Positions 1 to 8,189 of a stretch of DNA of 24,431 nt are shown here, in pieces. The notes beneath the pieces are model-generated. The model made no database searches. It saw only the letters and a program-made list of their open reading frames with translations, and had not been told where the DNA came from. Origin of the DNA: an uncultured Bacteriovorax sp. (lineage in GTDB: Bacteria > Bdellovibrionota > Bacteriovoracia > Bacteriovoracales > Bacteriovoracaceae); assembly GCA_946482295.1 (NCBI GenBank), contig CAMLRB010000023.1:1-24431 (forward strand), given 5' to 3'. Made by a program: the position numbers and the translations under genes. Numbering within the stretch: position 1 is the stretch's first letter; each line of letters starts with the position of its first letter.

Positions 1-500
1 AAGAGAAAAAAGGTTTAGCCGTTTTTATTGATCGCGGTCGCTGCATTACTTGCCATCAAGGAAATATGTTGGGGCTAAACATTTTTTTTACATCTGTAGG
101 TGTCCCACATTTAGGTGCTAGGCCCACGGCCCATGATCGCGGACGTGGAGAAATAAACAACGAAACTTTCCGCAATCACTTTTTCAAAACACCATCTCTT
201 ATCAATGTTGGTTTAACAGCGCCATACATGCATAACGGAGCTTTTAAAACGATTAAAGAAGTTATCACTCACTACAATAACATTCGTCACTCACTTCATC
301 ATTTTGAACTCAGTCCAGAACGTCGAAAAGAGTTTCCAGTGGAAGTTGAAATTCTTAATGATTCACAAACGATGAAAGAAATTTTCGGTGCAATTCAGGC
401 CCCATTTTTAAGACAGGGATTGGGACTGACAGATGAAGAAATGTCGGACCTGGAAGCCTTTTTAACGAATGGGCTTACAGATCCGAAATGGGTTCATTAG
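1..500 (+). CDS. Di-haem cytochrome c peroxidase-like protein, 3' part only
   Basis: The reading frame is open from base 3 to the TAG at 498-500; its start lies left of the window. An internal ATG at 66 is not the start, because the codons before it encode a c-type haem site, CITCH (bases 42-56), which cannot be dispensed with. Downstream, FKTPSLINVGLTAPYMHNG and the following KEVITHYN closely match the C-terminal haem domain of the bacterial cytochrome c peroxidase/MauG family. These periplasmic enzymes reduce H2O2 with electrons from small cytochromes or modify protein side chains. The N-terminal haem and signal peptide would lie outside the window, so peroxidase and MauG-like roles cannot be told apart. 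The gene ends tail-to-tail with the next gene, their stop codons overlapping. Family assignment is firm; the substrate is unknown. Confidence 0.9.
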   Translation, partial: EKKGLAVFIDRGRCITCHQGNMLGLNIFFTSVGVPHLGARPTAHDRGRGEINNETFRNHFFKTPSLINVGLTAPYMHNGAFKTIKEVITHYNNIRHSLHHFELSPERRKEFPVEVEILNDSQTMKEIFGAIQAPFLRQGLGLTDEEMSDLEAFLTNGLTDPKWVH

Positions 501-2500
501 TCAATCTTAGGATTATTGTTCATGAGGAATCTTGCTGATTCGTAGAGACCTTTTGTGAGTGTCTCCATCTCTTTGTATTTGTCAGGATACAAATCTTTTA
601 CATTGTCATTCGATTCACCATACTTTACCAATTTTCCTTGGCCATTATATGGAATGTAATCGAAATAAAATTCACTATCAACTAAACTGATATTGAATGG
701 AGCTGACCAATTATAAGAAAAAGCAGCTCTGTACGAATCAAATTTTGGATTGAAAAGATCGCGTCCTAAACTTCTAGTCTTGTAGGGAATGCCGGCCATT
801 CCTGCAAGAGTTGGCATGACGTCTACTTCAGAAGCGATTTTTGTTTCAACACCTGTTTGAACAAATTTTGGACCATGGATAATTAATGGAACGTGATAGC
901 CGTTTTGTAATCCACGCTTCCACATAGGTACGTTTTTCGCTTGCATATCAGGAAGAGCATGATCGCCAAAAACAACAAAGATTGTATTTTCATACCATTT
1001 GCTCTTTTTTGCCATTTCGAAGAAACGTCCGAGTGAATAGTCCTGAAGTCTCATTGCATTGTATTCTTCCAATGAATCAAAACCATAATCTATAAGTTCA
1101 TTCATCGAAATTTCTTTAGCTGTGAGGGCCTTAAAATCATCGCTGTTGTCTGGAATGGTGTAGGGACGGTGAAAGCCAGAGCTTTGAATGAAAGCAAAGA
1201 ATGGTTTTGGCGTTTTTTCATCGTCGCTTAAAACGGCGAATGATTCTTTGAAAAGATCTAAATCTGAAATACCCCAAACATCAACACGAGGAGAGTTGTA
1301 TGAACCTTCTTCATAAATTTTAAGATTAGGAATGTTGTTGGAAAAAACACCACGAATATTTCCCCAATTCGCTGATCCACCAAGGAAGTAGTATTTTTGA
1401 TAACCATCAAATTCCGACATGATCGTATGTTGATTAACGACGAATGGATTTCTCGATCCAGTTTTTACTTTCGACGTATCAGGAATACTTGTAACCGCAG
1501 CAAAGATTGATCTCGCAGTGGCCACAGTAGGAGTGTAAAAATTAGTAAAGAGCAAGGATTCATTCGCAAGACTATCTACGAAAGGAGTTGGATTAACAGC
1601 AGAACCGCCTATTCCTGTTTTAAAAAATGCCATCGACTCCATAACGATCACAACAACATTTGGTTTCACTAAACGTTTTGTTTCATCTCCTGGAAAACTA
1701 CGAACGAAATTGAGATTGAGTTTATCAGGTGAATCTACACCGAGAAAATTTGCCACAACGTCGTAGTATTGCGCAGCTTTTTCTTTTTCAAACTCAGCCA
1801 CTCTAAAAGTGTAGGTGTCTGCCATATAGAGGACAGGATTGAGTGAAAGATTTGAAGCGAATGAATCTGGAGTAGAGAATGCTTCGGACCAACGAAGTGG
1901 GTAGGCCTTAATAGAACCGTAAACTCCCCAGGCAAAAAGAAGGAAAAAAAGAAATGCTCCAAGAAAACGAGTACGATTATTTGCGTTTAACGGGGAACCC
2001 ATAAGTTTTGGTGTAATCAATGTGCGAACTAAAAACCAAATAAGAATGGTTAATACAATGACGAGTATTAGGAGCCAGAACCATGGGTATGATTCACGAA
2101 CCATTTCAAATGAAATGATAGGATTCTTGAAAAACTGGATGATTGTCGCATTTAAGCGAGATTTTAAATAGGAAAAGTAACCAATATCCACAATGTAGAG
2201 AAATGATACTAATCCCAGCAAGAGAGTGTAGAGTCCATTGTGAAAACGAACTTTAAAAGCAGGATTGAGCGGTAAATTGATAAAGATGATCGCCGGGACC
2301 AACATAAACATCGCCAAACGAATATCAAAACGTAAACCTAGTAGTAGGTTCTGCATGACAAGTCCTGCGCTTCCTGGTGTGACGCTGTCTTTGAACCAAA
2401 CCAGGAACACTAACCTGTAGAAGGTGTACATGATGATTTGTAAAAAGAATAATGAGTAGAGGAACCTAAGTTTAGGAGTGCCAAAATATTTATTTTTCAT
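497..2500 (-). CDS. LtaS/OpgB-type sulfatase-fold membrane transferase
   Basis: This 667-residue protein has about five membrane segments (roughly residues 11-36, 58-78, 88-112, 138-160, 179-197) and then a large periplasmic sulfatase-fold domain (about 280-630). That is the layout of lipoteichoic-acid synthase and of the phosphoglycerol or phosphoethanolamine transferases. Active-site residues are visible: metal ligand Glu288 (VVIVMESM), likely nucleophile Thr328 in TVATARS, His444 in FHRPY, and Asp513-His514 in FGDHALPD. VDVMPTLAGMAGI is the usual late sulfatase signature. In a Gram-negative cell it probably moves a phospholipid head group onto a glycan or lipid at the outer face of the inner membrane. 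A stop codon lies two codons upstream, so the ATG at 2500 is the first possible start. No usable ribosome site precedes it (GAGGG touches the ATG), and a -10-like box lies 6 bases upstream, suggesting a leaderless message. The acceptor is unknown. Confidence 0.88.
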   Translation of the reverse strand: MKNKYFGTPKLRFLYSLFFLQIIMYTFYRLVFLVWFKDSVTPGSAGLVMQNLLLGLRFDIRLAMFMLVPAIIFINLPLNPAFKVRFHNGLYTLLLGLVSFLYIVDIGYFSYLKSRLNATIIQFFKNPIISFEMVRESYPWFWLLILVIVLTILIWFLVRTLITPKLMGSPLNANNRTRFLGAFLFFLLFAWGVYGSIKAYPLRWSEAFSTPDSFASNLSLNPVLYMADTYTFRVAEFEKEKAAQYYDVVANFLGVDSPDKLNLNFVRSFPGDETKRLVKPNVVVIVMESMAFFKTGIGGSAVNPTPFVDSLANESLLFTNFYTPTVATARSIFAAVTSIPDTSKVKTGSRNPFVVNQHTIMSEFDGYQKYYFLGGSANWGNIRGVFSNNIPNLKIYEEGSYNSPRVDVWGISDLDLFKESFAVLSDDEKTPKPFFAFIQSSGFHRPYTIPDNSDDFKALTAKEISMNELIDYGFDSLEEYNAMRLQDYSLGRFFEMAKKSKWYENTIFVVFGDHALPDMQAKNVPMWKRGLQNGYHVPLIIHGPKFVQTGVETKIASEVDVMPTLAGMAGIPYKTRSLGRDLFNPKFDSYRAAFSYNWSAPFNISLVDSEFYFDYIPYNGQGKLVKYGESNDNVKDLYPDKYKEMETLTKGLYESARFLMNNNPKID

Positions 2501-2506
2501 CCCTCA

Positions 2507-2535
2507 AATATACGTCAGGCTTGCTTTTAAATCCA
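2507..2535 (-). promoter_or_regulatory. Candidate promoter of the LtaS-like gene
   Basis: On the minus strand a TATATT box (2507-2512, five of six to consensus) follows a weak TGGATT (2530-2535) with a 17-base spacer. The -10 box ends 6 bases before the ATG, so transcription would begin at or next to the start codon. It overlaps the candidate plus-strand promoter. Confidence 0.4.
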
Positions 2536-2549
2536 GCCCTCGTTACCCT
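2521..2549 (+). promoter_or_regulatory. Candidate promoter of the NTF2-like operon
   Basis: TTGCTT (2521-2526), a 17-base spacer and TACCCT (2544-2549) lie in the only non-coding space before the three-gene operon. A GGAG ribosome site (2568-2571) sits 5 bases before the ATG at 2577. The -10 match is poor, so the call is weak. Confidence 0.3.
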
Positions 2550-2576
2550 TATTGAGTCATCATTTTTGGAGAATTC

Positions 2577-2981
2577 ATGCACAATATAGGCAAGCAATTA
2601 ATTGAAAAATATTTTGAAGTCTTTAACCGCGGCGATGCGAAAGGGATGTTAGAGCTTGTAGATGAAAATATCGTTCATGAGATTAACCAAGGCAAAGTTC
2701 AATCAGGAAAGGCCATCTTCGCCAAGTTCCTCGATCATATGAATGAATGTTATAAAGAGAATCTAACAGATATTACTGTTATGGACGCCGGAAATGGAAT
2801 TAATTTTTCAGCCGAGTTCATGGTTCACGGAACTTACCTTAAAACTGATGGCACACTCCCGCCAGCAAGAAATCAAACTTACAGCATTCGCGCAGGTAGC
2901 TTTTTTGAAGTAAGAAACAACAAAGTCACTCGAGTCAGCACTTACTACAATCTTCCTCTTTGGATTGAACTGGTCAAATGA
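2577..2981 (+). CDS. NTF2-like / ketosteroid-isomerase-related protein
   Basis: A 134-residue single-domain protein with the shape of the SnoaL/ketosteroid-isomerase family. An opening helix ends in YFEVFNRGDAKGMLELVDEN, followed by a beta-rich half including NQTYSIRAGSFFEVRNNKVTRVSTYYNLP. These small cone-shaped folds bind hydrophobic ligands or act as isomerases, hydrolases or partner subunits; I see nothing that fixes which. It resembles the ketosteroid-isomerase-related hypothetical group more than true steroid isomerases. No signal peptide, so cytoplasmic. It opens a three-gene operon and overlaps the next gene by ATGA, implying linked production with the membrane protein. GGAG at 2568-2571 supports the ATG start. 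Confidence 0.82.
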   Translation: MHNIGKQLIEKYFEVFNRGDAKGMLELVDENIVHEINQGKVQSGKAIFAKFLDHMNECYKENLTDITVMDAGNGINFSAEFMVHGTYLKTDGTLPPARNQTYSIRAGSFFEVRNNKVTRVSTYYNLPLWIELVK

Positions 2982-3946
2982 TATTTCAGGGATACAGAGA
3001 AGACTTTGTTAAGATCTTTGCCTCTACTTTCATCGTCTTTATCTTGACGATGACGACAAATATCCTGGCCTCTAGCGCCTTTGTTCTGATGACAATATAT
3101 TTTCTAGACGGCGGACATGTCTATTCGACACTGCTGGAAGTTCTTGCTGATCCCGAAGAAGTGAAAAAAAAATATGTTTGGATAGTTTTACTTGGCTCCT
3201 TCTTTTTGAATCTTGTGATTCACCTCGCGTTCGAGCCATATTTTTTCATGTATGTTTTTTATTTCACTATCTTTCATAATATGCGCCAGGGCCTTGGTAT
3301 AACTTTTCTCTACAGAATAGGTGAAAAGAAAAATGCGACAATTGTAAAGTGGAGCTATTACTTCCTGACGATGATGCCGTTTATTCTTTTTCATTTGAAA
3401 GCCAATATGATGGAGGGAACACTAGGGGAAGCTATAATCAAGCCATTCGATTTTGCTCAATGGATTCCTCAAGAAACGTTGAATATCTGGCACGGTTACG
3501 GCTTGATTGTTTATTTCATTGGCGTGCTAGTCATTGGAATTACTCTAGCGCTCCAAAAAAATATTCGTGGAATGTTGTCGATGATTTTTTTCACGATTGT
3601 TTACGCGTTTTCATTTATCTATTCGAAAAATCAACTTCAAAGTTATGCTCTTCTTATTTTTTCCCATGCAGTTCCTTATTTTTTTCTTATGGAAAAAAGA
3701 TTGATTGTAACTCACAAAGTTTCTTTCATAAAAAAGTATGCTTTCTTTTTCCTGACTCTACTTTTTGGAATCGGAGCTCTCCTTGATTATTATCAAACTG
3801 ACATTATTGATCTCTTCGATCCATTTGATTCCATCGCCATTGCACTTTTGACGACACCACTCATTTCTCACTTCATTTATGATGCCATTATCTGGAAACG
3901 TGGGAATGAACGCTTTTTCACTTTTATTCAGACGAAGACTTATTAG
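2978..3946 (+). CDS. Polytopic membrane protein with conserved-looking His residues
   Basis: I do not recognise a named function. The 322-residue protein has about eight hydrophobic spans (around 13-42, 67-82, 88-110, 124-140, 174-192, 199-214, 222-237, 254-270, and a last one near 286-300). Several polar residues sit in or beside these spans: Asp44-Gly-Gly-His47 (LDGGHVYSTLLEV), His100 in FHNMRQGLG followed by YR, His230 in SHAVPYF, and His298-x3-Asp302 in SHFIYDAIIWK. I recall a similar pattern in uncharacterised membrane proteins of other predatory and delta-type bacteria; from memory this looks like one family. Paired His/Asp in membranes often means metal binding, as in fatty acid desaturases, but that is inference. 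It overlaps the NTF2-like gene by ATGA and is followed at once by the Ppx-like gene. Confidence 0.75.
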   Translation: MIFQGYREDFVKIFASTFIVFILTMTTNILASSAFVLMTIYFLDGGHVYSTLLEVLADPEEVKKKYVWIVLLGSFFLNLVIHLAFEPYFFMYVFYFTIFHNMRQGLGITFLYRIGEKKNATIVKWSYYFLTMMPFILFHLKANMMEGTLGEAIIKPFDFAQWIPQETLNIWHGYGLIVYFIGVLVIGITLALQKNIRGMLSMIFFTIVYAFSFIYSKNQLQSYALLIFSHAVPYFFLMEKRLIVTHKVSFIKKYAFFFLTLLFGIGALLDYYQTDIIDLFDPFDSIAIALLTTPLISHFIYDAIIWKRGNERFFTFIQTKTY

Positions 3947-3950
3947 GAGA
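3945..3950 (+). promoter_or_regulatory. Ribosome site that sets a GTG start
   Basis: AGGAGA overlaps the stop codon of the membrane protein gene (TAG at 3944-3946) and lies 5 bases before GTG at 3956. It is the best-placed site for the Ppx-like gene and fixes the GTG start, which in turn keeps the signal peptide. Confidence 0.75.
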
Positions 3951-3955
3951 TACCT

Positions 3956-4945
3956 GTGAAACACTTACTGATCACTTTTGTTTTTATTTTTGTAACACCG
4001 GCCTTTGCTAAAGTTTGTAACGAAAATAGAATGGGGCTAGATATTGGCTCAGGTTCAACAAAAATGATGGTTGCGGAAGTTGATATCTGCAGTAAAAAAA
4101 TTATTAAAATTCTCGTCAATGAATCTCGCTCTGTGGGGTACAACGATGACTATGAAAAATCAAAAGATCAATCCATTACAAAAGCAATGGAAGATAAGGG
4201 GCTTGCTGCTCTTGAAGAATTAATTGCCCTCGGAAAAGTACATAAGCCAAAAAAAACAAAAGGTGTCGCGACATCTGTTTTTAGAAAAGCAAAAAACGGT
4301 AAAGAAATCATTGGAAGATTTGCTAAAAAGTTAAAGCTCAATTTGAAAGTGATTTCTCAAGAAGAAGAAGCAATGTTGGGATATGTTTCCGCCCTGGCCG
4401 TAACGCCACTGCAAGATGCTGGTAAAAAAATAGTGGTCTGGGATATCGGCGGCGGTTCAATGCAAATGACGGCCAAAGATGAAAAAGGGGAGATGCAACT
4501 TTATCTCGGAAGTCTCGCCTCAGTTAATTTTAAAAATATGGTGATGGAAGTGTTTCAACTAAAACCAATTGAGTCTGGTGGAACTCCAAATCCAATTGGG
4601 CTTTCTCGTCCAAACGCCATTGCTCTTGCTCGCTCATACGCGCGTCTTCACGTCCCACCTTTTTTCATGAATAAAAATCGCGATCTGGTTTTTGTTGGTG
4701 TTGGAGGCGTTCACGGTTCTTCCATTAAAAATCAATTACTCCTTAAAGAGCCGACATATTCACTCCGCGAACTCGATGATAAGGCCATTCAACAAGCACA
4801 AAAAAGTGATGCTGATTTGACGGGGGATTATCGTCAGACGGATGTGACGAATCTATTGCTTGTTCAAGGATTCATGGAAGCCCTTGGTATCCGTGATGTT
4901 CTTATTGCGAATGCGAGTTTGTTACAAGGAATTGTTGTCGAATAA
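3956..4945 (+). CDS. Exported Ppx/GppA-family phosphatase homologue
   Basis: The 329-residue protein belongs to the exopolyphosphatase/guanosine-pentaphosphate phosphatase family of the actin-like ATPase fold. Phosphate-1 motif GLDIGSGSTK (27-36), GVATSVFRKAKNG (103-115), the EEEAMLGY stretch (136-143) that carries the catalytic Glu in the family, phosphate-2 motif WDIGGGSMQ (162-170) and a later GVGGVHG are all present. Family members cut terminal phosphates from polyphosphate or pppGpp in the cytoplasm. Oddly, this one begins with a clear signal peptide (MKHLLITFVFIFVTPAFA, cut near residue 18), so it should act in the periplasm or outside, where polyphosphate or nucleotides from elsewhere may be the substrate. 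At about 311 mature residues it has only the core Ppx domains and no C-terminal HD-type extension. Start is GTG, last gene of its operon, ending 1 base from a convergent gene. Confidence 0.87.
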   Translation: MKHLLITFVFIFVTPAFAKVCNENRMGLDIGSGSTKMMVAEVDICSKKIIKILVNESRSVGYNDDYEKSKDQSITKAMEDKGLAALEELIALGKVHKPKKTKGVATSVFRKAKNGKEIIGRFAKKLKLNLKVISQEEEAMLGYVSALAVTPLQDAGKKIVVWDIGGGSMQMTAKDEKGEMQLYLGSLASVNFKNMVMEVFQLKPIESGGTPNPIGLSRPNAIALARSYARLHVPPFFMNKNRDLVFVGVGGVHGSSIKNQLLLKEPTYSLRELDDKAIQQAQKSDADLTGDYRQTDVTNLLLVQGFMEALGIRDVLIANASLLQGIVVE

Positions 4946-4946
4946 T

Positions 4947-5864
4947 TTATTTAAATTCGAAAAGCACTCGCTGCACATCACTGGCCACACTACTGACAGA
5001 AGGAACCATCATGTGATGAGGTTCGCTTCCCCTGTACCAGACGAGTTCAACTTTTTCGTTATCTCGGTTCATAACAAGTTTTGTGGCCTCATTATCGACT
5101 GTCCAATCACCTTCAGAAAGAAAGAGTTGCACTGGAACTGAAAGGCGGTTTTCCGCTTTCATCCCATAGACAAGCAACCCTAATTCTTTAACCTGTAATC
5201 CGGCACCCATCGGTAGTGTTTGGTTGTAGTACTGACGATCAATGGTCATGACTTTTAAATCGCGGAAGCGGCTCAGGAAATAGGCCGTATCGACAGAAAG
5301 TCCATTGACGAGAGAACCTAAAATTCTTTCGAGTGGGGGATTAAACCGCTGAACAAAATAAGGAGCGATGTAATGCATACTTTTTAAAGTTGCTGGAGCA
5401 GGATTGGTAAGAAGATAGTGATGTAGGAGAAGTCCACCTGTTGAAAAACCGACAGCTTTTACTTCTTTAAAACAGCCAGTAGTCCACTCCAATTGTTTTT
5501 TCATCTCGCTAATCCAGCGGGTGTTTTTATAGTGATTGGCAATCTTATGGTTGGCCCCATGGCCAGGAATTAAAAAACCAATAATGGCGTAACCACTTTT
5601 TTTGTAGAGTTCGACTGCGTTTAGCATTTCACGGGGAGAGCCCATGTATCCATGAGCAATAAACATTGCCTTTTCTTTATTCGCTCCAGAACCCTCCATC
5701 CAAAAGGCCTTTTTTTGTTCTTCCATTGTATGGTCAGGATCAATCGTTTTGTATTCAGCATAGAGAGCTTCTGTATTTTGCAAGAAAGCATCGCGATTGA
5801 GCTCACAATTTGCGAAAGAGGAGAAAGAGAATGAGAGAAGTGAGAAGAGTAAAAGTGTTTTCAT
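4947..5864 (-). CDS. Exported alpha/beta hydrolase (lipase/esterase-like)
   Basis: A 305-residue protein with a Sec signal peptide (residues 1-18, cut after SFSSFA) and an alpha/beta-hydrolase fold. HGYMGSP (71-77) forms the usual oxyanion loop, and GFSTGG (139-144) holds the nucleophile Ser141. An acid is likely at Asp253 in SEGDWTVD and the base at His283 or His284 in EPHHMM. This triad suits a serine carboxylesterase or lipase acting on acyl esters in the periplasm; substrate unknown. Its start overlaps the end of the RND-exporter gene by ATGA, so the two are probably made together. That hints that the hydrolase processes, or is needed for, the molecule the exporter moves. It ends 1 base from the convergent Ppx-like gene with no visible terminator between. 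Confidence 0.87.
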   Translation of the reverse strand: MKTLLLFSLLSFSFSSFANCELNRDAFLQNTEALYAEYKTIDPDHTMEEQKKAFWMEGSGANKEKAMFIAHGYMGSPREMLNAVELYKKSGYAIIGFLIPGHGANHKIANHYKNTRWISEMKKQLEWTTGCFKEVKAVGFSTGGLLLHHYLLTNPAPATLKSMHYIAPYFVQRFNPPLERILGSLVNGLSVDTAYFLSRFRDLKVMTIDRQYYNQTLPMGAGLQVKELGLLVYGMKAENRLSVPVQLFLSEGDWTVDNEATKLVMNRDNEKVELVWYRGSEPHHMMVPSVSSVASDVQRVLFEFK

Positions 5865-8122
5865 TTTTTTAGGATAACATTTTTTTTCTTCTTAAACCAA
5901 GCGACGAAATCAATGTCCATTAACCCTTGAAAAAGCCATAGTTCACCGAAGAGTGACGCGAGTAATCCCACCGAAAGAATAACTCCAAACTCTCGTGGGG
6001 AATTAAAATACGAACCTAAATAAATGAGTGCACCAAAGGCCATAAGGAGCGCGGTAATGATCGAAGCTGTTCCACGATCTTCAATTCCCGCCTCAATGTT
6101 TTTATTTTCCGAACCAAAAAGAAAATGAATGGCATTATCGCCAGCAAGACCAATGAGTATTGATGAAAAAATAGATTTCCAAAAATCGAGTTTCATTCCC
6201 ATCATTCCTAAAACCATAATGACAAAGAATGGTCCCCAATAAGCGGCCATCAAGAGAGACGGTATATAGCGTTCTTTGTTTTGAGCAAATGCAATGAAGA
6301 TAATGACGAGGCTCACTTGCAGCAAAGATGAGTAGAGAGAATCGATGAGCGATCGTGGAACAAGCGAAGCAAAGTCTGAATAGGCGACAACTTCCCCACC
6401 GAGATGACAGCGGTTTCCACAAATCTCATTCACTTTATTTTTTAAACGAGTTACCGATTCAACAGTTGTTTCTTTTAAGTAGAGGAGAGCGCGGACCTGC
6501 AAAGATTCATCGACAAATTGTTCTTCTACTTTAGAAATGTTGAAATATGATTCACTTTCAAGTTGATCTAGATTCCCCTTTTCTTTAAGCCACGTTTTGA
6601 TATCCCATGTGGTTTCAGTTTGTGTGACAAGTTCTTGGGATTCATTTGTATCTAAGATTTTTCTAACAATGTCTTTTTGTTCTTGCTCTGGAAGATTAGG
6701 TTCAAAGAGTAGTGATGCATTAGAAACCCAACCCTTTGAATCTTTCAGATAGTCGATACTTTGAGCGTATTCTTGTTTTTTTGGGAATACATTCATTGGT
6801 GATTCATTGAAGTCTAATCGTGAATAAAAAAGAATGGCAAGGGGATAAATAATCAGGGCCATTGCACTTATTCGCATTGGGAGTGATGAAAAAACTTTGT
6901 TTTCAAAAAAGGTGAGTTTCAGGGCCTTGTTTGGATTTCCCCAACGGCGTAAATTGGGAAATTGTTGAAGGAATGAAGGTATGAAAATAAAAAGAAGTAT
7001 CCACTGAACGAGTGAACCCCACGCTGCCCATGTTCCCATTTTAGAAATGGCGTCGACTTCCGAAGTACGTAGCGCCCAAAAACCAAGAATTGTTGTGAGA
7101 GAGGTATAGAAACTAGGAACCGCAATTTTGAGAATTGATTTTCTCCAATCACCACTGCGATTTTGATCATAACAAGTGAAAGTAAAATCTTCAAGTGAAC
7201 TTATTGCCAGGAGAAGAAGAAGCCCGGTGGAGAGAACATCAAATGTCGAACCGACTGCTCCTTTAGCACCAAAAACCCATATGGCCGAAATGAAAAGTGT
7301 GCTGATATAAATGAAGCCAGACTTCCAAGTTCCAAAGAAAAGACGAAGACCCACAAGCATGAAAATGATCATGCCTAAATTAATCCATTTCGAAAATTTG
7401 AAGCCTTCTAAAATATACCACTGGTAATCGCCGCTTCCTATCCAATGAACTTTCGCTCCCGGAAGTTTTGGAAGTAATTCTTTGTGAACAGATTCACGAA
7501 GAAGTTGAAAGTGAATGGGATCGAACACACCAAATTTAGATGTACTTGAATCCTGGAATACAAATTGAAAGAGAAGACTTAGTTGCTGTTTTTTTTCTTG
7601 GGCAAGTGCAAAGGGAGTTTCATTTAGCGTTTTTTGAATCGTTTGAATATCACCATTGAGAACTTCATCACGACAATTGAGATCGAGAAGATTGCGAACT
7701 CTCACTTTCGTAAGTTCTTCCGAAATTTTTTCACGTTTAATAAGTTTGAAATCAAATGTTGATTGGCTGAGAAGCAGTTCAGGTGTGGTATTTCGCTTTT
7801 GCGAATACCAACGACGGATAATGCAGAGCTCTTGTAGATTAAAACTAAACTTTCCAACAGGGGGCTCAATGATAAAAAGGGAAGGAACTCCATCTTGATA
7901 ACGAGCTTTGATGTGTTTTAATTCATCAGCTGAAGAAAAACCTTGTCCGGCCAAATCCTCGGCTGTAAAAACAATTTTCATCTTATTGACATTGGCGAGA
8001 AAAAAAAGTGTCACGAGTGTGAACAGTGTGAGTGTGATTTTCGAATGGCGCCAAGAAAATTTAATGATGCTGTAAAGAGCATTATTAAAAATGTGGTAAA
8101 TGGTTTGAACCAATTTGCGCAT
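5861..8122 (-). CDS. MMPL/RND-superfamily exporter
   Basis: The 753-residue protein has the double layout of RND permeases. One membrane segment (about 29-46) is followed by a periplasmic loop (about 47-240) and a bundle of five segments (about 246-385). The pattern then repeats: a segment near 418-433, a loop to about 600, and a second bundle to 740. GLAGDNAIHFLFG (658-670) is the MMPL-type motif in which Asp662 is probably a proton-relay residue; the weaker partner in the first half is AISSLEDFTFTCYD (about 306-319). Family members export lipids, hopanoids, siderophores or drugs using the proton gradient. I see no outer-membrane channel or adaptor gene, which favours the stand-alone lipid-exporter type. 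The start lacks a good ribosome site, so it is uncertain by a few codons. An intrinsic terminator just upstream separates it from the secreted-protein gene. It is coupled by ATGA to the exported hydrolase. Confidence 0.85.
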   Translation of the reverse strand: MRKLVQTIYHIFNNALYSIIKFSWRHSKITLTLFTLVTLFFLANVNKMKIVFTAEDLAGQGFSSADELKHIKARYQDGVPSLFIIEPPVGKFSFNLQELCIIRRWYSQKRNTTPELLLSQSTFDFKLIKREKISEELTKVRVRNLLDLNCRDEVLNGDIQTIQKTLNETPFALAQEKKQQLSLLFQFVFQDSSTSKFGVFDPIHFQLLRESVHKELLPKLPGAKVHWIGSGDYQWYILEGFKFSKWINLGMIIFMLVGLRLFFGTWKSGFIYISTLFISAIWVFGAKGAVGSTFDVLSTGLLLLLAISSLEDFTFTCYDQNRSGDWRKSILKIAVPSFYTSLTTILGFWALRTSEVDAISKMGTWAAWGSLVQWILLFIFIPSFLQQFPNLRRWGNPNKALKLTFFENKVFSSLPMRISAMALIIYPLAILFYSRLDFNESPMNVFPKKQEYAQSIDYLKDSKGWVSNASLLFEPNLPEQEQKDIVRKILDTNESQELVTQTETTWDIKTWLKEKGNLDQLESESYFNISKVEEQFVDESLQVRALLYLKETTVESVTRLKNKVNEICGNRCHLGGEVVAYSDFASLVPRSLIDSLYSSLLQVSLVIIFIAFAQNKERYIPSLLMAAYWGPFFVIMVLGMMGMKLDFWKSIFSSILIGLAGDNAIHFLFGSENKNIEAGIEDRGTASIITALLMAFGALIYLGSYFNSPREFGVILSVGLLASLFGELWLFQGLMDIDFVAWFKKKKNVILKK

Positions 8123-8133
8123 GCGATTCTAGG

Positions 8134-8165
8134 AAAATAAAAAGGGCCCATTCCTGGGCCCTCTT
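8134..8165 (-). terminator. Intrinsic terminator after the secreted-protein gene
   Basis: On the minus strand an 8-pair stem AGGGCCCA/TGGGCCCT closes a GGAA tetraloop and is followed at once by TTTTTATTTT. It starts about 25 bases after the stop of the secreted-protein gene and ends about 11 bases before the exporter start. It therefore insulates the secreted-protein gene from the exporter gene. Confidence 0.92.
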
Positions 8166-8189
8166 AAAAGATTATTCTTGTTAGAACAA

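Noticed and set aside
7943..8140. Plus-strand open frame with a cysteine cluster (CHECEQCEC) suggesting a small zinc protein
   Set aside because: It lies antisense to the well-supported exporter gene and runs into its upstream terminator. The cysteines come from the codons of the first membrane segment read backwards.
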